DNA from: Halostagnicola larsenii XH-48
GTDB lineage: Archaea > Halobacteriota > Halobacteria > Halobacteriales > Natrialbaceae
DNA length: 64,000 nucleotides
NCBI RefSeq assembly: GCF_000517625.1
Contig: NZ_CP007055.1
Coordinates: 434,001-498,000, forward strand
Direction: 5' to 3'
Below are positions 53,754 to 63,433 of this stretch, one piece after another. A program made the translations under genes and the position numbers. Each line of letters begins with the position of its first letter. Position 1 is the stretch's first letter. The notes beneath the pieces were generated by a model. The model saw only the letters and a program-made list of their open reading frames with translations, made no database searches and had not been told where the DNA came from.

Positions 53754-55835
53754 TCAATCTATTGGTAATGGGCCAATTCCATCATTCCATTCCAACTCTC
53801 CGTTGATTAAAATAGGCAACTCAGTCCATGTGAGGTATTCTTCTAATGATTCCTTTTCGACCCGAGAGGTAGGCATTTTTCCTGGGCTCAGATGGCGGTC
53901 TTGCACGGATTCTAGTAATGATGCTGTTACTGACCCGAGCTTAAACTCCTTTGTTGAGTACGACTGTAGCGCGAATCCAAATTCAGATCCTTCGTACTTC
54001 TCGAGCGAAATTATCGATGGAGCACCGCCTTCCGTTTGTGCGATATCAACTGAACCATCGCCAACGATAAGATATTCGTCGCCGAGTGTCGAGTTCTCTC
54101 GCGTGATCTCGAGTGCGCCTCGAAGCGAAAATCCTCGGTTGAGTAATCGGGCCATCATTTCTCCCGTTTCGACGGCGTGTTCGTTTATAACGTCATTGTA
54201 TGTACTCACTCCTCCATATGCGCCACGCTGAGTGAGTGCAAGTCCCTGTTCATATGAGCGACAGGCGTTTAGGAAGAAGACACCGACATCGACAGAATCG
54301 AGCGTTCTTACGTCAAGGTCGCCATCAAGACATTTGATACCATCTTCAGTAGCGTGGCCAATGTAGTGGACGAAGTCGTACCCGCCTTCGGTCAACAATT
54401 CTGCGAGACGATCCGAACTGACTCCGAATTCAGAGTCGATGTCGAACGGAAGCGTTTCACGATTGCCATAGGTTTGGTCAAGAAAATCGTGTTCGTCGGT
54501 CATCCGTGCATCGTTGCAAACGATGAGAATTTCGATCGATTCACGCAGTGAATCGCGAGACAATTGACTTTGATACGCTTCAACCGACGCTTTTGACGCT
54601 CCAAGAGGAATTTGCTTACCAAACCATGCATGTTCGATTGATTCGTCGGTAACTGCTGGCTTGACGAACGAGTTACTGTCCGTCGACAAATCCACATTCT
54701 CGGTTCTGTATTCGCTTGCTGATCGGACAAACTGCGCCTCTGTCGGCTTGTGCTGTTCTAGTGTTGGTTTCCGATGGGATTTAGTTTCACGAATAATCCC
54801 GAGTTCGTTGACGATAAACGGCAGTAGCTCGGCGTTTTCTGGCGTTGAGGGGACGTGTGCCGTCAGTGGCCAGCGAGGAATGTACTGTTTAATCCAATCG
54901 TATGGAATCTCGAGATATCGTTCAAGTTGTTCGGATAGGGAGAGTGAATACGTTTCAGCAAGGTCAAGTGGGAGCTCATCTTCCAGCATCGTTAACTCGT
55001 GAAGTCTATTCCCAAAAATGCCTTCAGTCCGGGTCAAGCAATCGAGAAAGAAAATTTGCTTTAACAAGCGAGCAAACTCGTCTTCTAATTCCTGTTCAGT
55101 CCCAAGTGCGTAATCGAACTCGCTAGTTTTGAGCAGCGGTTCTGTACCCGGACGAATAGTCGCTCCAAGGTAAAATGCAAGCGGAGCAGCGTGGAACAAG
55201 TTTTGATATTCTGGTGGAATCGTTATTTGAATCTCGCTCTCTGGTTGTTCAGCCCCTTCTGGAATGTGCAGTTCATCACCGAGTTCAATGAGTGGTGGAT
55301 GTCCCCTGAGTGTCGGCCAAGCACGCTCAGCACTTGTCGTTTTAAGTGCCGATGGAAATGCTGAGACTGCTTTCATCATCGATTCTACGTCGTGTGAAGT
55401 TGTAATCGTCTCGGCGGGATGCTCGTGAAGCGATCTCATGCCAAGCCTAACCGTCGCTTCGCTTTCAAGGGATATGCGAATTGACTTCAGACCTACTTCG
55501 ATCGTTGCTGGACAGTCGACTTGTACGTACAATCTAATTGGTCCACTGAGACCGACAAATCGCGTTCCAGTGTCGAGGTTTACAACATCGCCAGCATCGA
55601 GATTCTCTTTCGCCCGGCCTGTATTGTCATGGGTGGTAACAGAGTAAAGCTGATCGAAGAAGAGTTCGGCAGTTTTGAACGTGCATGATTTATCAACAGG
55701 AAAATAAAAATTCTCCGTCGCAACTGGTGTTGGGGAAATAGTATCAGATGTTTTGATCTGTAACCGTCGCTGCTCGATCGAATCATATACTTCAAGCCCA
55801 GCAGGATTTGTCGTCCCTTCAAATTCAATACTCAT
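53754..55835 (-). CDS. CHAT-domain cysteine protease-like protein
   Basis: 693 residues. The C-terminal CHAT (caspase-like) domain has the His-Cys dyad: H494 in YDFVHYIGHATEDG and C525 in FFLNACRSYEQG. The ~400 N-terminal residues are beta- then helix-rich and match no domain I know; they may sense a ligand. CHAT proteases elsewhere act in separase-like, Lon-linked and defence systems. The codons are much AT-richer than the neighbours', suggesting transfer or different selection. The start has a strong AGGAGGT ribosome-binding site, unusual in this window. It lies 63 bases after the Orc-like gene on the same strand. Confidence 0.86.
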   Translation of the reverse strand: MSIEFEGTTNPAGLEVYDSIEQRRLQIKTSDTISPTPVATENFYFPVDKSCTFKTAELFFDQLYSVTTHDNTGRAKENLDAGDVVNLDTGTRFVGLSGPIRLYVQVDCPATIEVGLKSIRISLESEATVRLGMRSLHEHPAETITTSHDVESMMKAVSAFPSALKTTSAERAWPTLRGHPPLIELGDELHIPEGAEQPESEIQITIPPEYQNLFHAAPLAFYLGATIRPGTEPLLKTSEFDYALGTEQELEDEFARLLKQIFFLDCLTRTEGIFGNRLHELTMLEDELPLDLAETYSLSLSEQLERYLEIPYDWIKQYIPRWPLTAHVPSTPENAELLPFIVNELGIIRETKSHRKPTLEQHKPTEAQFVRSASEYRTENVDLSTDSNSFVKPAVTDESIEHAWFGKQIPLGASKASVEAYQSQLSRDSLRESIEILIVCNDARMTDEHDFLDQTYGNRETLPFDIDSEFGVSSDRLAELLTEGGYDFVHYIGHATEDGIKCLDGDLDVRTLDSVDVGVFFLNACRSYEQGLALTQRGAYGGVSTYNDVINEHAVETGEMMARLLNRGFSLRGALEITRENSTLGDEYLIVGDGSVDIAQTEGGAPSIISLEKYEGSEFGFALQSYSTKEFKLGSVTASLLESVQDRHLSPGKMPTSRVEKESLEEYLTWTELPILINGELEWNDGIGPLPID

Positions 55836-55838
55836 GCT

Positions 55839-55845
55839 ACCTCCT
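55839..55845 (-). promoter_or_regulatory. Strong Shine-Dalgarno site of the CHAT gene
   Basis: AGGAGGT on the minus strand, three bases before ATG 55835. Most genes here lack an SD and seem leaderless, so this message probably has a 5' leader or is read from an upstream transcript. Confidence 0.6.
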
Positions 55846-55898
55846 CTCTATCTATCAATTGAGTGCAAAGTACAAAAAACAACCGCTGGTGTCTGACG

Positions 55899-57044
55899 CT
55901 ACTCGGCGACGAGTGACCGAAATGCGATCGGCGAGAACCGCGGTTCGACCGAACTCGGACGACGCCCAGATCCCGTTGAATCCAGCCCAACGCGCTCGAG
56001 AACCTCGAGATCGGCGAGTTCGTAGAGGAATCGCGTCACGGTGCTCGCCGTCACCGACGACTCCGATTCGATCTCTCGTGCGACCTCGCGAATCGGCTTC
56101 GAATTCTCCGAAACTGACAAGAGGTCGAGAAGCACCTTCTGTCTGTTCGATGACAAGGATAGCGTTCGATCGATGTGTACGCCGGTCTTCGGTACGTCCG
56201 CCATCGCGGTCTCGAGGTGGTCTTCGCCGATCCGGCCTTCGTTTGCCTCGTTCGCGAGACTTGCGGCGACGTAGAGCGCTGCGAGCGCGTTGTGGGCGTT
56301 TCCCTCGGCCCAGTCGGCGAGGGCTCGGATCGAGTCGTGTTCGATCGCGCCGGCGGCGAGGCCTGTCGAGGTTCGATCGGCGAGGATGTCGACGAGTTCG
56401 TGGCGTCTGTATGCCGGCAAATCCACCGTCGGCCCGTTCCAGTCGCCGGGTTCGCTCGTGCCCACGGCAACGGTTGTGACATCGTCCTCGACCGACCCGA
56501 GCAGCTCGAGAACCCGCTCGTACGCGAGCGTCTCCGGTTCGTCGTGGTGGTCGATGGCGACGATGGCTCGGTGATTCGGTCGCTCGAGCCGGCTCACCAA
56601 CCGCCCTCGAAGCTCGTCGGTGCCGATGCCGCTCTCCGGAACCGTTTCGTCGGATATGGTCGAGAGCGCGGCTCGATAGAACGCGAAGGGGGTTTTGACC
56701 CGTCGCCCGTCGATGTAGACGAACCACGTCGTCGGCCCCGAGCGATCGGTTCGCGTCGACGTTCCGATTACCCGGCCCGAGTCCCCGAAGATCTCGTTCA
56801 ACGCCGCGAACAGCGCCGTTACGACCGCGGACGTTCCCGATCCCGGCGGGCCGGCGACGGCGATCGGCGGGGGCAACTCGCCGTCGAACACCGGCTCGAG
56901 CGCGTCGAGACAGCGCTCGAGCACCGAGCCGCGACCGACGGGTTCGGACGCGTGGACGGCCGGACTGAGATACTCGCGGTCGACGAGGAGCCGGCCGCCG
57001 TTGTGTGCCGACTGCCGTCGAGCGATCCGTTCGTGCAGATCCAT
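55899..57044 (-). CDS. Degenerate Orc1/Cdc6-like ATPase with winged helix
   Basis: 381 residues. Cdc6-like N-terminal region (SEPVGRGSVLERCLDALEPVF), but Walker A reads GPPGSGTS (65-72) with Thr71 in place of the essential Lys, and Walker B reads VAIDHHDEPE without the DE pair in place. The C-terminal winged helix is intact in appearance (DLLSVSENSKPIREVAREIE, SVTASTVTRFLYELADLEVLERV). It has probably lost ATP hydrolysis and kept DNA binding, so it may be a regulator. It overlaps glpC by ATGA on one side and precedes the CHAT gene on the other. Confidence 0.82.
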   Translation of the reverse strand: MDLHERIARRQSAHNGGRLLVDREYLSPAVHASEPVGRGSVLERCLDALEPVFDGELPPPIAVAGPPGSGTSAVVTALFAALNEIFGDSGRVIGTSTRTDRSGPTTWFVYIDGRRVKTPFAFYRAALSTISDETVPESGIGTDELRGRLVSRLERPNHRAIVAIDHHDEPETLAYERVLELLGSVEDDVTTVAVGTSEPGDWNGPTVDLPAYRRHELVDILADRTSTGLAAGAIEHDSIRALADWAEGNAHNALAALYVAASLANEANEGRIGEDHLETAMADVPKTGVHIDRTLSLSSNRQKVLLDLLSVSENSKPIREVAREIESESSVTASTVTRFLYELADLEVLERVGLDSTGSGRRPSSVEPRFSPIAFRSLVAE

Positions 57045-58438
57045 CAGGCGGCGTCCCCTCCGCTCGCATCGGGACCATCGCCGTTCTCGGAGTCGACCAG
57101 CGCCGCCGAAAGGACCTCGAGCGGGTGTTCGATCTCGTAGCCGGTCCCGTGTTCCATCTGCATCGCGCAGGTCGGACACTCCGTCATTCCGGACTCGGCG
57201 TCTGCTTGCTCCATGTGTTCGAACATCTCCGCGCCGATTGCCATCGACGTATCGTAGTGCTCGTCCTTCCAGCCGTAGGTGCCGGAGATTCCCGAACACG
57301 AATCGCCCACGTCGTGTGCGTCGATGCCGTCGATGGTCGAGAGCACCTCGACGGTCTGGCCGTCGAGGCCTTGATTTCGCGCGTGACACGGCGTGTGGTA
57401 GGCGACGTCCGATCCCTCGACGCTCGTACCGGCGAGTTCGCTCTCTAAGTCCTCGTGAACCCGCAGGAACTCGAGGGCCTCCCAGGTGTGTTCGGCGACC
57501 GTTTCCGTGTCCTCGAAGTCGAAGAGTTCGGGATACTCCTGGCGTAGCGACATCGAGCAGGACGTACAGGAGGCGATGATCTCCGCGCCGTCTTTGATCG
57601 CAGCGCCCAGTTCGTCGACGTTCGTCTCGGCGGCGCGTTCGGCGTCGTCGAGCATTCCGTTCGCGTACATCGGGGTTCCCGAACACCGCTGGTCGGGGAC
57701 GAGGACTTCGTAGCCGAAGTGTTCGAAGACCTGAACCATCGCCTTGCCGACCTCGGGCGTGTTGTAATTCGAGTAACAGCCGTGGAAGTACGCGACGCGC
57801 TTTTGCTCGTCGGCGCTCGAGTCCTTCCGGCGCGTTCTGGCTTCCCGTGCGTTCTTCCTCGAGGCGGCGGCCCCGCCCCGTTTTTCCCACCACTCGCGGA
57901 ACGTCTCCGTCGCGAACGAGGGGAACTCCCGTTCGCCGGTGATCCCCAGTAGCTTCTCGTTTAGTACCTGTGTCACTGTCAACCCCATCACGAAGTTCGT
58001 GAGGCGAGGTACTTTACTTCCGATGCGAGCCATGGTGCCGTAGTTCGAGAGGAGTCGATTCCGCCAGTACTCTCGAGAGAACTTGCTCATGTTCTGCTCG
58101 ACGTACTCGCCTCTGGCCGTGTTGTGCATCTGGGAGAGCGGCACCTCCGAGGGGCAGGCGTTATCACAGCGCATGCAGTTCGAACACTTCATCACCGAGT
58201 CGTCGATGTCGTGGTCGTCCTGTCGCTTGAGCCGCCACTGTTCGGGCCCCTGGAACTTCGGCCCGGGGAACTCGTCGTCGACCTCGGCAACGGGACAGTT
58301 CGTATCGCACGTCGAGCACTTATAACAGTCGTCCGCGCCCGGTCGGAGGTCCATCTCCTCGGCCTCCGGAAAGACCTGTACCGGTTCGAACTCGTTGCTT
58401 TCCGATCCGTCGTCCGTTGGCTGGTGTGTCTCACTCAT
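57044..58438 (-). CDS. glpC: Anaerobic glycerol-3-phosphate dehydrogenase subunit C
   Basis: 464 residues. Two [4Fe-4S] motifs (CYKCSTCDTNCPV and CSNCMRCDNACPS) lie in the first ~115 residues, then two CCG-type domains (CSGTPMYANG, ASCTSCSMSL; PCHARNQG, CSGISGTYG). GlpC passes electrons from GlpA/GlpB to the quinone pool. Its ATG overlaps the stop of a 38-codon ORF, and its stop overlaps the start of the Orc-like gene. Confidence 0.94.
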   Translation of the reverse strand: MSETHQPTDDGSESNEFEPVQVFPEAEEMDLRPGADDCYKCSTCDTNCPVAEVDDEFPGPKFQGPEQWRLKRQDDHDIDDSVMKCSNCMRCDNACPSEVPLSQMHNTARGEYVEQNMSKFSREYWRNRLLSNYGTMARIGSKVPRLTNFVMGLTVTQVLNEKLLGITGEREFPSFATETFREWWEKRGGAAASRKNAREARTRRKDSSADEQKRVAYFHGCYSNYNTPEVGKAMVQVFEHFGYEVLVPDQRCSGTPMYANGMLDDAERAAETNVDELGAAIKDGAEIIASCTSCSMSLRQEYPELFDFEDTETVAEHTWEALEFLRVHEDLESELAGTSVEGSDVAYHTPCHARNQGLDGQTVEVLSTIDGIDAHDVGDSCSGISGTYGWKDEHYDTSMAIGAEMFEHMEQADAESGMTECPTCAMQMEHGTGYEIEHPLEVLSAALVDSENGDGPDASGGDAA

Positions 58439-58551
58439 CGAATCACCGTCGTCGCTCGAGTCGCTGCGGTCGTTCGTCGATCGTCCGTAGACGGCGTGTA
58501 TCGGTCGAACTGCTGAACGTCGCCGTCGTTCGCCGATCGCAGGGCGCTCAT
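58435..58551 (-). CDS. 38-codon mini-ORF bridging glpB and glpC
   Basis: MSALRSANDGDVQQFDRYT... to TTVIR, 38 residues, with ATG overlapping the glpB stop (ATGA at 58548-58551) and TGA overlapping the glpC start (ATGA at 58435-58438). No motif recognised; Thr/Arg/Asp-rich. It may serve only to carry ribosomes from glpB to glpC, or it may be a genuine micro-protein. Confidence 0.5.
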   Translation of the reverse strand: MSALRSANDGDVQQFDRYTPSTDDRRTTAATRATTVIR

Positions 58552-59894
58552 CGTCCCGCCTCCTCGCCGGCGGCGGCCCCCGCGGCGTAGCCGGTCGCCA
58601 GCGAAACGCCGCCGCCGGATTTCTCCGCGGCGGCGTCGAAGCCGCCGAGCACTCCACCCGCGGCGCGCAGGTTCGAAAACTCGCGTTCGCCGTCGGCCCC
58701 CAGCGGGCACAGCGTCCGGTCGACCGCGAGACCGAACCGAGCGAAGGGATGCTCGCCGAAGGCCTCGTCGACGAACCAGTCGTATCGGTCCTCGCCGTGT
58801 GGAACGTGGCAGTCGAAAATCGGTTCGTAGACCCGTTCGCGGTCGGATTGGACGCCCTTGCCGACCAGTCCGCCCGTCGCAAGGATATACTGATCCGCGC
58901 TGTAGGGCACTCGCTTTCGCTTCCGGTCGACGAGGACGCGCTCGATACGCCCGCGGCCGGCGGCGGTTTCGCTCGCGTCGGATGATTCGTAGTCGACGAC
59001 GGGAACGCCGGTCGTCACCCGAACGCCCGCCGCCTCGAGCGCGTCGTAGAGCAGTTCCTCGAGCCGGATGCCGGGAAGGCTCGGCGGTCCCATCGGCACC
59101 TCGAAGACGTCGACGCCGAGTCGTTCCTCGAGGTCGCGACGAACGGTGGTCGCGTGGTCGTCGCCGAGTATTGCGGGCAGTCCGACTCGAGACTCGCCCT
59201 CGAGTTCCGATCCGATCGCGTGGGCGAGCGCCGCCCGTGCGGGAGCCGCGCCGGCACCCGAATCGACCGATTCGTCGCGCTCGAGGATGTGGGCGTACCG
59301 GGTGATCTTCGCGTCGTCCCGTTTGATTCCCGGGAACGAGAGCGTGACGCCGCGGCTCTCGAACGGAACCCCAGCGGCCTGAAGGTGGGCCGAAGCCAGC
59401 GGGGCGTCGAAGTCGGGGAGGGTTTCGAAGCCGACCAACAGGGTCGACCGCGGATCGCTCGCGATCCCTGCGGCTGTCGTCGCCGGGTAGCGGGCGGTGG
59501 GCTTTACGGTCCCGCCGTGGGTCGGAACCAGCGCGTTCGCGTCGGTGTGTTCGCCCGCGTAGGCGTCGCCGACGATCGAATCGAAGAACAACAGCGACTC
59601 GCGGACCGCCTCGAGGCCGACCCGCTCGTAGGGATGGCCCTCGGGGAGGTCGGGAATGACCTCGAACGGATCGACCAGCGGCGTCGTCGATTCTTCCTCA
59701 TCGCGCTCGTCGGCCGTTTCGGCGACTGCCGTCGGCTCGTAGCCGAGCACGTCGATCAGCCCGCTGGCGTGACGGAGGGTGCTTTGCTTGTAGCTGACGA
59801 GGCGAACCGTCGCGTCGCGTTCGGCCGCCGAGAGAGCGGCCGTCGCGCCCGCCAGCCCGCCGCCGATGACGAGGACGTCTTCTTCGATGGCCAT
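58548..59894 (-). CDS. glpB: Anaerobic glycerol-3-phosphate dehydrogenase subunit B
   Basis: 448 residues. N-terminal FAD-binding Rossmann motif VLVIGGGLAGATAALSAAE, then GlpB-type segments (STLRHASGLIDVLGY, VTLSFPGIKRDDAKITRYAHI) and a C-terminal GGVLGGFDAAAEKSGGGVSLATGYAAG FAD-binding end. GlpB is the second flavoprotein-like subunit of the complex. Start MAIEEDVLVIGGG lies one base after the glpA stop. Confidence 0.94.
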   Translation of the reverse strand: MAIEEDVLVIGGGLAGATAALSAAERDATVRLVSYKQSTLRHASGLIDVLGYEPTAVAETADERDEEESTTPLVDPFEVIPDLPEGHPYERVGLEAVRESLLFFDSIVGDAYAGEHTDANALVPTHGGTVKPTARYPATTAAGIASDPRSTLLVGFETLPDFDAPLASAHLQAAGVPFESRGVTLSFPGIKRDDAKITRYAHILERDESVDSGAGAAPARAALAHAIGSELEGESRVGLPAILGDDHATTVRRDLEERLGVDVFEVPMGPPSLPGIRLEELLYDALEAAGVRVTTGVPVVDYESSDASETAAGRGRIERVLVDRKRKRVPYSADQYILATGGLVGKGVQSDRERVYEPIFDCHVPHGEDRYDWFVDEAFGEHPFARFGLAVDRTLCPLGADGEREFSNLRAAGGVLGGFDAAAEKSGGGVSLATGYAAGAAAGEEAGR

Positions 59895-59895
59895 C

Positions 59896-61578
59896 TCAGT
59901 GCTCGCCCCCCGTTCCGCCGTCGAACGCGTCGAAGGCGATCCGTTCGTCACCGCCCGCCGGATCCCGGTCCCGGTTCATCGTCGTCGCGTGCAGGGTGTA
60001 GGTGAGCATCGCCTGCGAGAGCTGTTCGCCCCAGAGGGCGTGGCGCTGGCCCTTCCACCGCTCCTGATACAGCTCGTCGAGCGCCGTTCGCGTCGTCTCC
60101 TCGTCGTACTCGGGGTGGAGTTCGCAGGCCAGCTGCTGGCAGCAAAAGCCGCCCTGACAGTTCCCCATCGAGGCGCGAGTCCGGATCCGGACGGCGTTGA
60201 GGTCCGACCCCGACTGGCCGATCGCGTCCTGTACCTCCGCTCGCGTCACGCCCTCGCAGGCACAGAGCACCGGATTGGCCTGCTCGGTCTCGAGGACGGC
60301 TTCGGACCGGCTCCCCAGGCGCTGTTTGCTGCGTCGCGCGATCGGCGATCGGAGGCCGAAGTCGTCCATCGCGTCCTCGAGAACCGCGAGGTTTTCACTG
60401 CCGGGCAGCGCCGCCTCGGCGGTGTCACAGGTCGCGCGGACGCCGAGTTTGTCACAGACGTGGTCGGCGATCTCCTCGGCCATCGCCCGGTAGGTGGTGA
60501 ACTTGCCGCCGACGATGGTCGACATGCCCGTGACGCCGTCTCGCTCGTCGTGATCGAGCAGGAAGAAATCGCGCGTGATGTCCGTCGGATCCTGCGTCCC
60601 GGTTCCCGGCGGTTCGTAAAGCGGTCGAACGCCCCAGAACGAGCGGATCGTTCGAGATTCCGAAAGAATCGGGAGCAGTTCCGAGAGCGTATCGATCATC
60701 GCGTCGACCTCCCACTCGGCCTCGGGATAGTCGTCGGGATCGTCGACCTCCTCGTCGGTCGTCCCCAGGATCGCCGTCGTCTCGTGGGGAACGACGATGT
60801 CCGCGTCCCCCTTCGGCCGGCAGCGGTTGATGACGGTGTCGACCTGCCGGACGTTCATGATCGTCATCACGCCCTTCGAGGGCCGAACCGCGACCTCGAG
60901 GTCCGCCATCGCACCGATCCGGCCGGCCCACGCGCCGGTCGCGTTCACGACGTAGTCGGCGGTGATCTCCTCGGTGGTGCCGGCCGCGCCGTGGTCTCGC
61001 GTTCCCGGTCCCGAATCGTGTCTCACCTCGACGCCGTAGATGTCGTCGCCGTCTCGAAGAAGGTCGACGACCTCGGCGTGGGTTTCGACGCGCGCCCCGT
61101 GGTTCTCCGCGTCCATCGCGTTCGCGACACAGAGCCTGAACGGATCCACCGCACCGTCGGGCACCTTGATAGCCCGCGTGACGTCGCTCGCGAGGTACGG
61201 TTCGACCTCGCGGGCCTCGCGTCCCGACAGCACCTCGGCGGGGATGTTACACTCCCGACATCCCTCGAGTTTCTCCCGGAAGTACTCGTCCGGATCCTCC
61301 GGGCGCTGGACGAACAGGCCGCCGGTCTCTTCGACGCAGTGGCCCGCGATTTCCCGCAGGATTTCGTTTTCCTCGATGCATTCGGTCGCGCTTGGCTGAT
61401 CGGACACCGCGTACCGCCCGCCGCTGTGTAACAGTCCGTGCATTCGGCCGGTTGTTCCGTCAGTCAGGTTTCCTCGCTCGACGAGGGTTACCTCGAGCCC
61501 GCGTCGCGCCAGATCTCTGGCGGTCCCGCAGCCGGTCGAGCCGCCGCCGAGAACGAGGACCTCCGTATCGTGTGCCAT
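59896..61578 (-). CDS. glpA: Anaerobic glycerol-3-phosphate dehydrogenase subunit A
   Basis: 560 residues. FAD-binding [21 protein letters not shown] at the N-terminus; family motif [16 protein letters not shown]-terminal BFD-like [2Fe-2S] domain with [11 protein letters not shown] and [15 protein letters not shown]. It oxidises sn-glycerol 3-phosphate to dihydroxyacetone phosphate. In haloarchaea this complex is the main route for glycerol, a major carbon source in brines, and is known as GpdABC in Haloferax. It leads the glpA-glpB-miniORF-glpC operon and is divergent from glpK. Confidence 0.95.
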   Translation of the reverse strand: MAHDTEVLVLGGGSTGCGTARDLARRGLEVTLVERGNLTDGTTGRMHGLLHSGGRYAVSDQPSATECIEENEILREIAGHCVEETGGLFVQRPEDPDEYFREKLEGCRECNIPAEVLSGREAREVEPYLASDVTRAIKVPDGAVDPFRLCVANAMDAENHGARVETHAEVVDLLRDGDDIYGVEVRHDSGPGTRDHGAAGTTEEITADYVVNATGAWAGRIGAMADLEVAVRPSKGVMTIMNVRQVDTVINRCRPKGDADIVVPHETTAILGTTDEEVDDPDDYPEAEWEVDAMIDTLSELLPILSESRTIRSFWGVRPLYEPPGTGTQDPTDITRDFFLLDHDERDGVTGMSTIVGGKFTTYRAMAEEIADHVCDKLGVRATCDTAEAALPGSENLAVLEDAMDDFGLRSPIARRSKQRLGSRSEAVLETEQANPVLCACEGVTRAEVQDAIGQSGSDLNAVRIRTRASMGNCQGGFCCQQLACELHPEYDEETTRTALDELYQERWKGQRHALWGEQLSQAMLTYTLHATTMNRDRDPAGGDERIAFDAFDGGTGGEH

Positions 61579-61888
61579 CCCTTCACCAACACGTTGGGCC
61601 CAGTCCTCTTTATTTTATCGACACCGTACAACCATCCATAATAAATTCGCTCGAGCCGACTCGACCCGAAATACTATGTGGTGTGTGATTGTACCGTATG
61701 TCATAAATTGACGGAGTTCGAGAGATACCGTGGAGCTGCCGTTTTCATCGTTTGGATCGAGGATCCGTTCGATCTCGATCCATCGAACTTTGAGTATGCA
61801 CGGAAACATTTATCACGATCGTAGATATTGTTTACCACTAACACGCGATCGTCGATAAACTATCGCGTGACTTCCAGGGTGACTACCA
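61579..61888. promoter_or_regulatory. Divergent glpA/glpK promoter region
   Basis: 310 bases with no gene. AT-rich boxes face both ways: ATAAAATAAAG on the minus strand near 61608-61618 for glpA, and GATAAACTAT on the plus strand at 61853-61862, ending 26 bases before the glpK GTG. Between them, further AT-rich elements (TTTATCAC near 61809, AATAAATTCG near 61643) could be operator or extra TATA sequences. I cannot identify a specific regulator site. Confidence 0.6.
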
Positions 61889-63430
61889 GTGACAGATCCG
61901 ACATACGTTGGCGCAATCGATCAGGGAACGACCGGCACGCGGTTCATCGTCTTCGACCACGGCGGACAGGTCGTCGCGAACGCGTACGAGAAACACGAGC
62001 AGATCTACCCGGAACCCGGTTGGGTCGAACACGACCCGATGGAGATCTGGGACGCGACCAAGAGCGTCGTCACGACGGCGCTCGGACAGGCGGGGATCAG
62101 CCCCGACCAACTCGAGGCCATCGGCGTCACCAACCAGCGCGAGACGACGCTGCTCTGGGACGCCGACACCGGCAGACCCGTCCACAACGCCATCGTCTGG
62201 CAAGATCGGCGCACTACCGATCGGGTCGAACAACTCGAGGCCGAGGGGATGGTCGAGGAGATCCGCGAGAAGACGGGACTCGAGGCCGACGCCTACTTCT
62301 CCGCGACGAAAGCGGAGTGGCTCCTCGAGAACGCGGACCCGATCAAACTCGAGCGAAGCCGTCCGGAAGACATTCGCGACCGTGCGGCAAACGGCGAGGT
62401 GCTCTTTGGCACCATCGATAGCTGGCTCATCTACAACCTCACGGGCAACCACATCACCGAGGTGACAAACGCCTCGCGGACGATGTTGTACAACATCCAC
62501 GACCTCGAGTGGGACGACGACCTCCTCGCGGAATTCGGCGTTCCCCAGGAGATGCTGCCCGAGGTTCGGCCCTCGAGCGACGACCAGACCTACGGCACGA
62601 CGGATCCGGACGGCTTTCTCGAGGCGGAAGTGCCGGTCGCCGGCGCGCTCGGCGACCAGCAGGCCGCCCTGTTCGGCCAGACGTGTTTCGATCCCGGCGA
62701 GGCAAAGAACACCTACGGAACGGGCTCGTTCTTCCTCATGAACACCGGCGAGGAGGCCGTCGAGAGCGATCACGGCCTGCTCACGACGATCGGGTTCCAG
62801 CGCTCGGGCGAACCGGTCCAGTACGCCCTCGAGGGGTCGATCTTCATCACCGGCGCGGCGATCGAGTGGCTCGAGGACGTCTCGCTCATCGACGATCCGG
62901 CGGAAACCGCAGAGCTGGCCCGGAGCATCGATTCGACCGACGGCGTCTACGTCGTCCCCGCGTTTACGGGACTGGGCGCACCCCACTGGGACCAGCGTGC
63001 GCGCGGGACGATCCTCGGCATGACCCGCGGCACCCGCAAGGAACACATCGTCCGAGCGACCCTCGAGTCCATCGCCTACCAGACCCGCGATGTCGCCGAG
63101 GCGATGGAAGCCGACTCGGGAATCGAGATGACCTCGTTGAAGGTGGACGGCGGCGCAGTGAAGAACAACTACCTGTGTCAGTTGCAGGCGGACATCATCG
63201 GCTCTGAGATCTCGCGGCCGGTCGTCGACGAGACGACGGCGCTCGGTTCGGCTTACGCCGCCGGCCTCGCCGTCGGCTACTGGGACGACGTCGAGGGGCT
63301 CCGTGACAACTGGCAGGTCGACAGGCGGTTCGAGCCGGAGATGGACGGAAAGACGGCGGATGACATGTACTCACGGTGGTCCGACGCCGTCGATCGATCG
63401 CGCGACTGGGCGCGGGACGGGGAGGAGTAA
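61889..63430 (+). CDS. glpK: Glycerol kinase
   Basis: 513 residues, normal for FGGY glycerol kinases. N-terminal GAIDQGTTGTRFIVF; TNQRETTLLWD; IVWQDRRTTDRV; C-terminal GAPHWDQRARGTILGMTRG and DGGAVKNNYLCQLQADI. It phosphorylates glycerol with ATP to glycerol 3-phosphate, which the divergent GlpABC complex oxidises. GTG start at 61889. Confidence 0.96.
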   Translation: MTDPTYVGAIDQGTTGTRFIVFDHGGQVVANAYEKHEQIYPEPGWVEHDPMEIWDATKSVVTTALGQAGISPDQLEAIGVTNQRETTLLWDADTGRPVHNAIVWQDRRTTDRVEQLEAEGMVEEIREKTGLEADAYFSATKAEWLLENADPIKLERSRPEDIRDRAANGEVLFGTIDSWLIYNLTGNHITEVTNASRTMLYNIHDLEWDDDLLAEFGVPQEMLPEVRPSSDDQTYGTTDPDGFLEAEVPVAGALGDQQAALFGQTCFDPGEAKNTYGTGSFFLMNTGEEAVESDHGLLTTIGFQRSGEPVQYALEGSIFITGAAIEWLEDVSLIDDPAETAELARSIDSTDGVYVVPAFTGLGAPHWDQRARGTILGMTRGTRKEHIVRATLESIAYQTRDVAEAMEADSGIEMTSLKVDGGAVKNNYLCQLQADIIGSEISRPVVDETTALGSAYAAGLAVGYWDDVEGLRDNWQVDRRFEPEMDGKTADDMYSRWSDAVDRSRDWARDGEE

Positions 63431-63433
63431 TCT

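Noticed and set aside
53400-55900. Insertion sequence or integrated element explaining the AT-rich patch
   Set aside because: No transposase, integrase, terminal inverted repeats or target duplication is visible at either edge.
57045-57893. Upstream extension of the Orc-like protein into glpC
   Set aside because: The extension is Arg-rich shadow of glpC; the ATG at 57044 overlaps the glpC stop.
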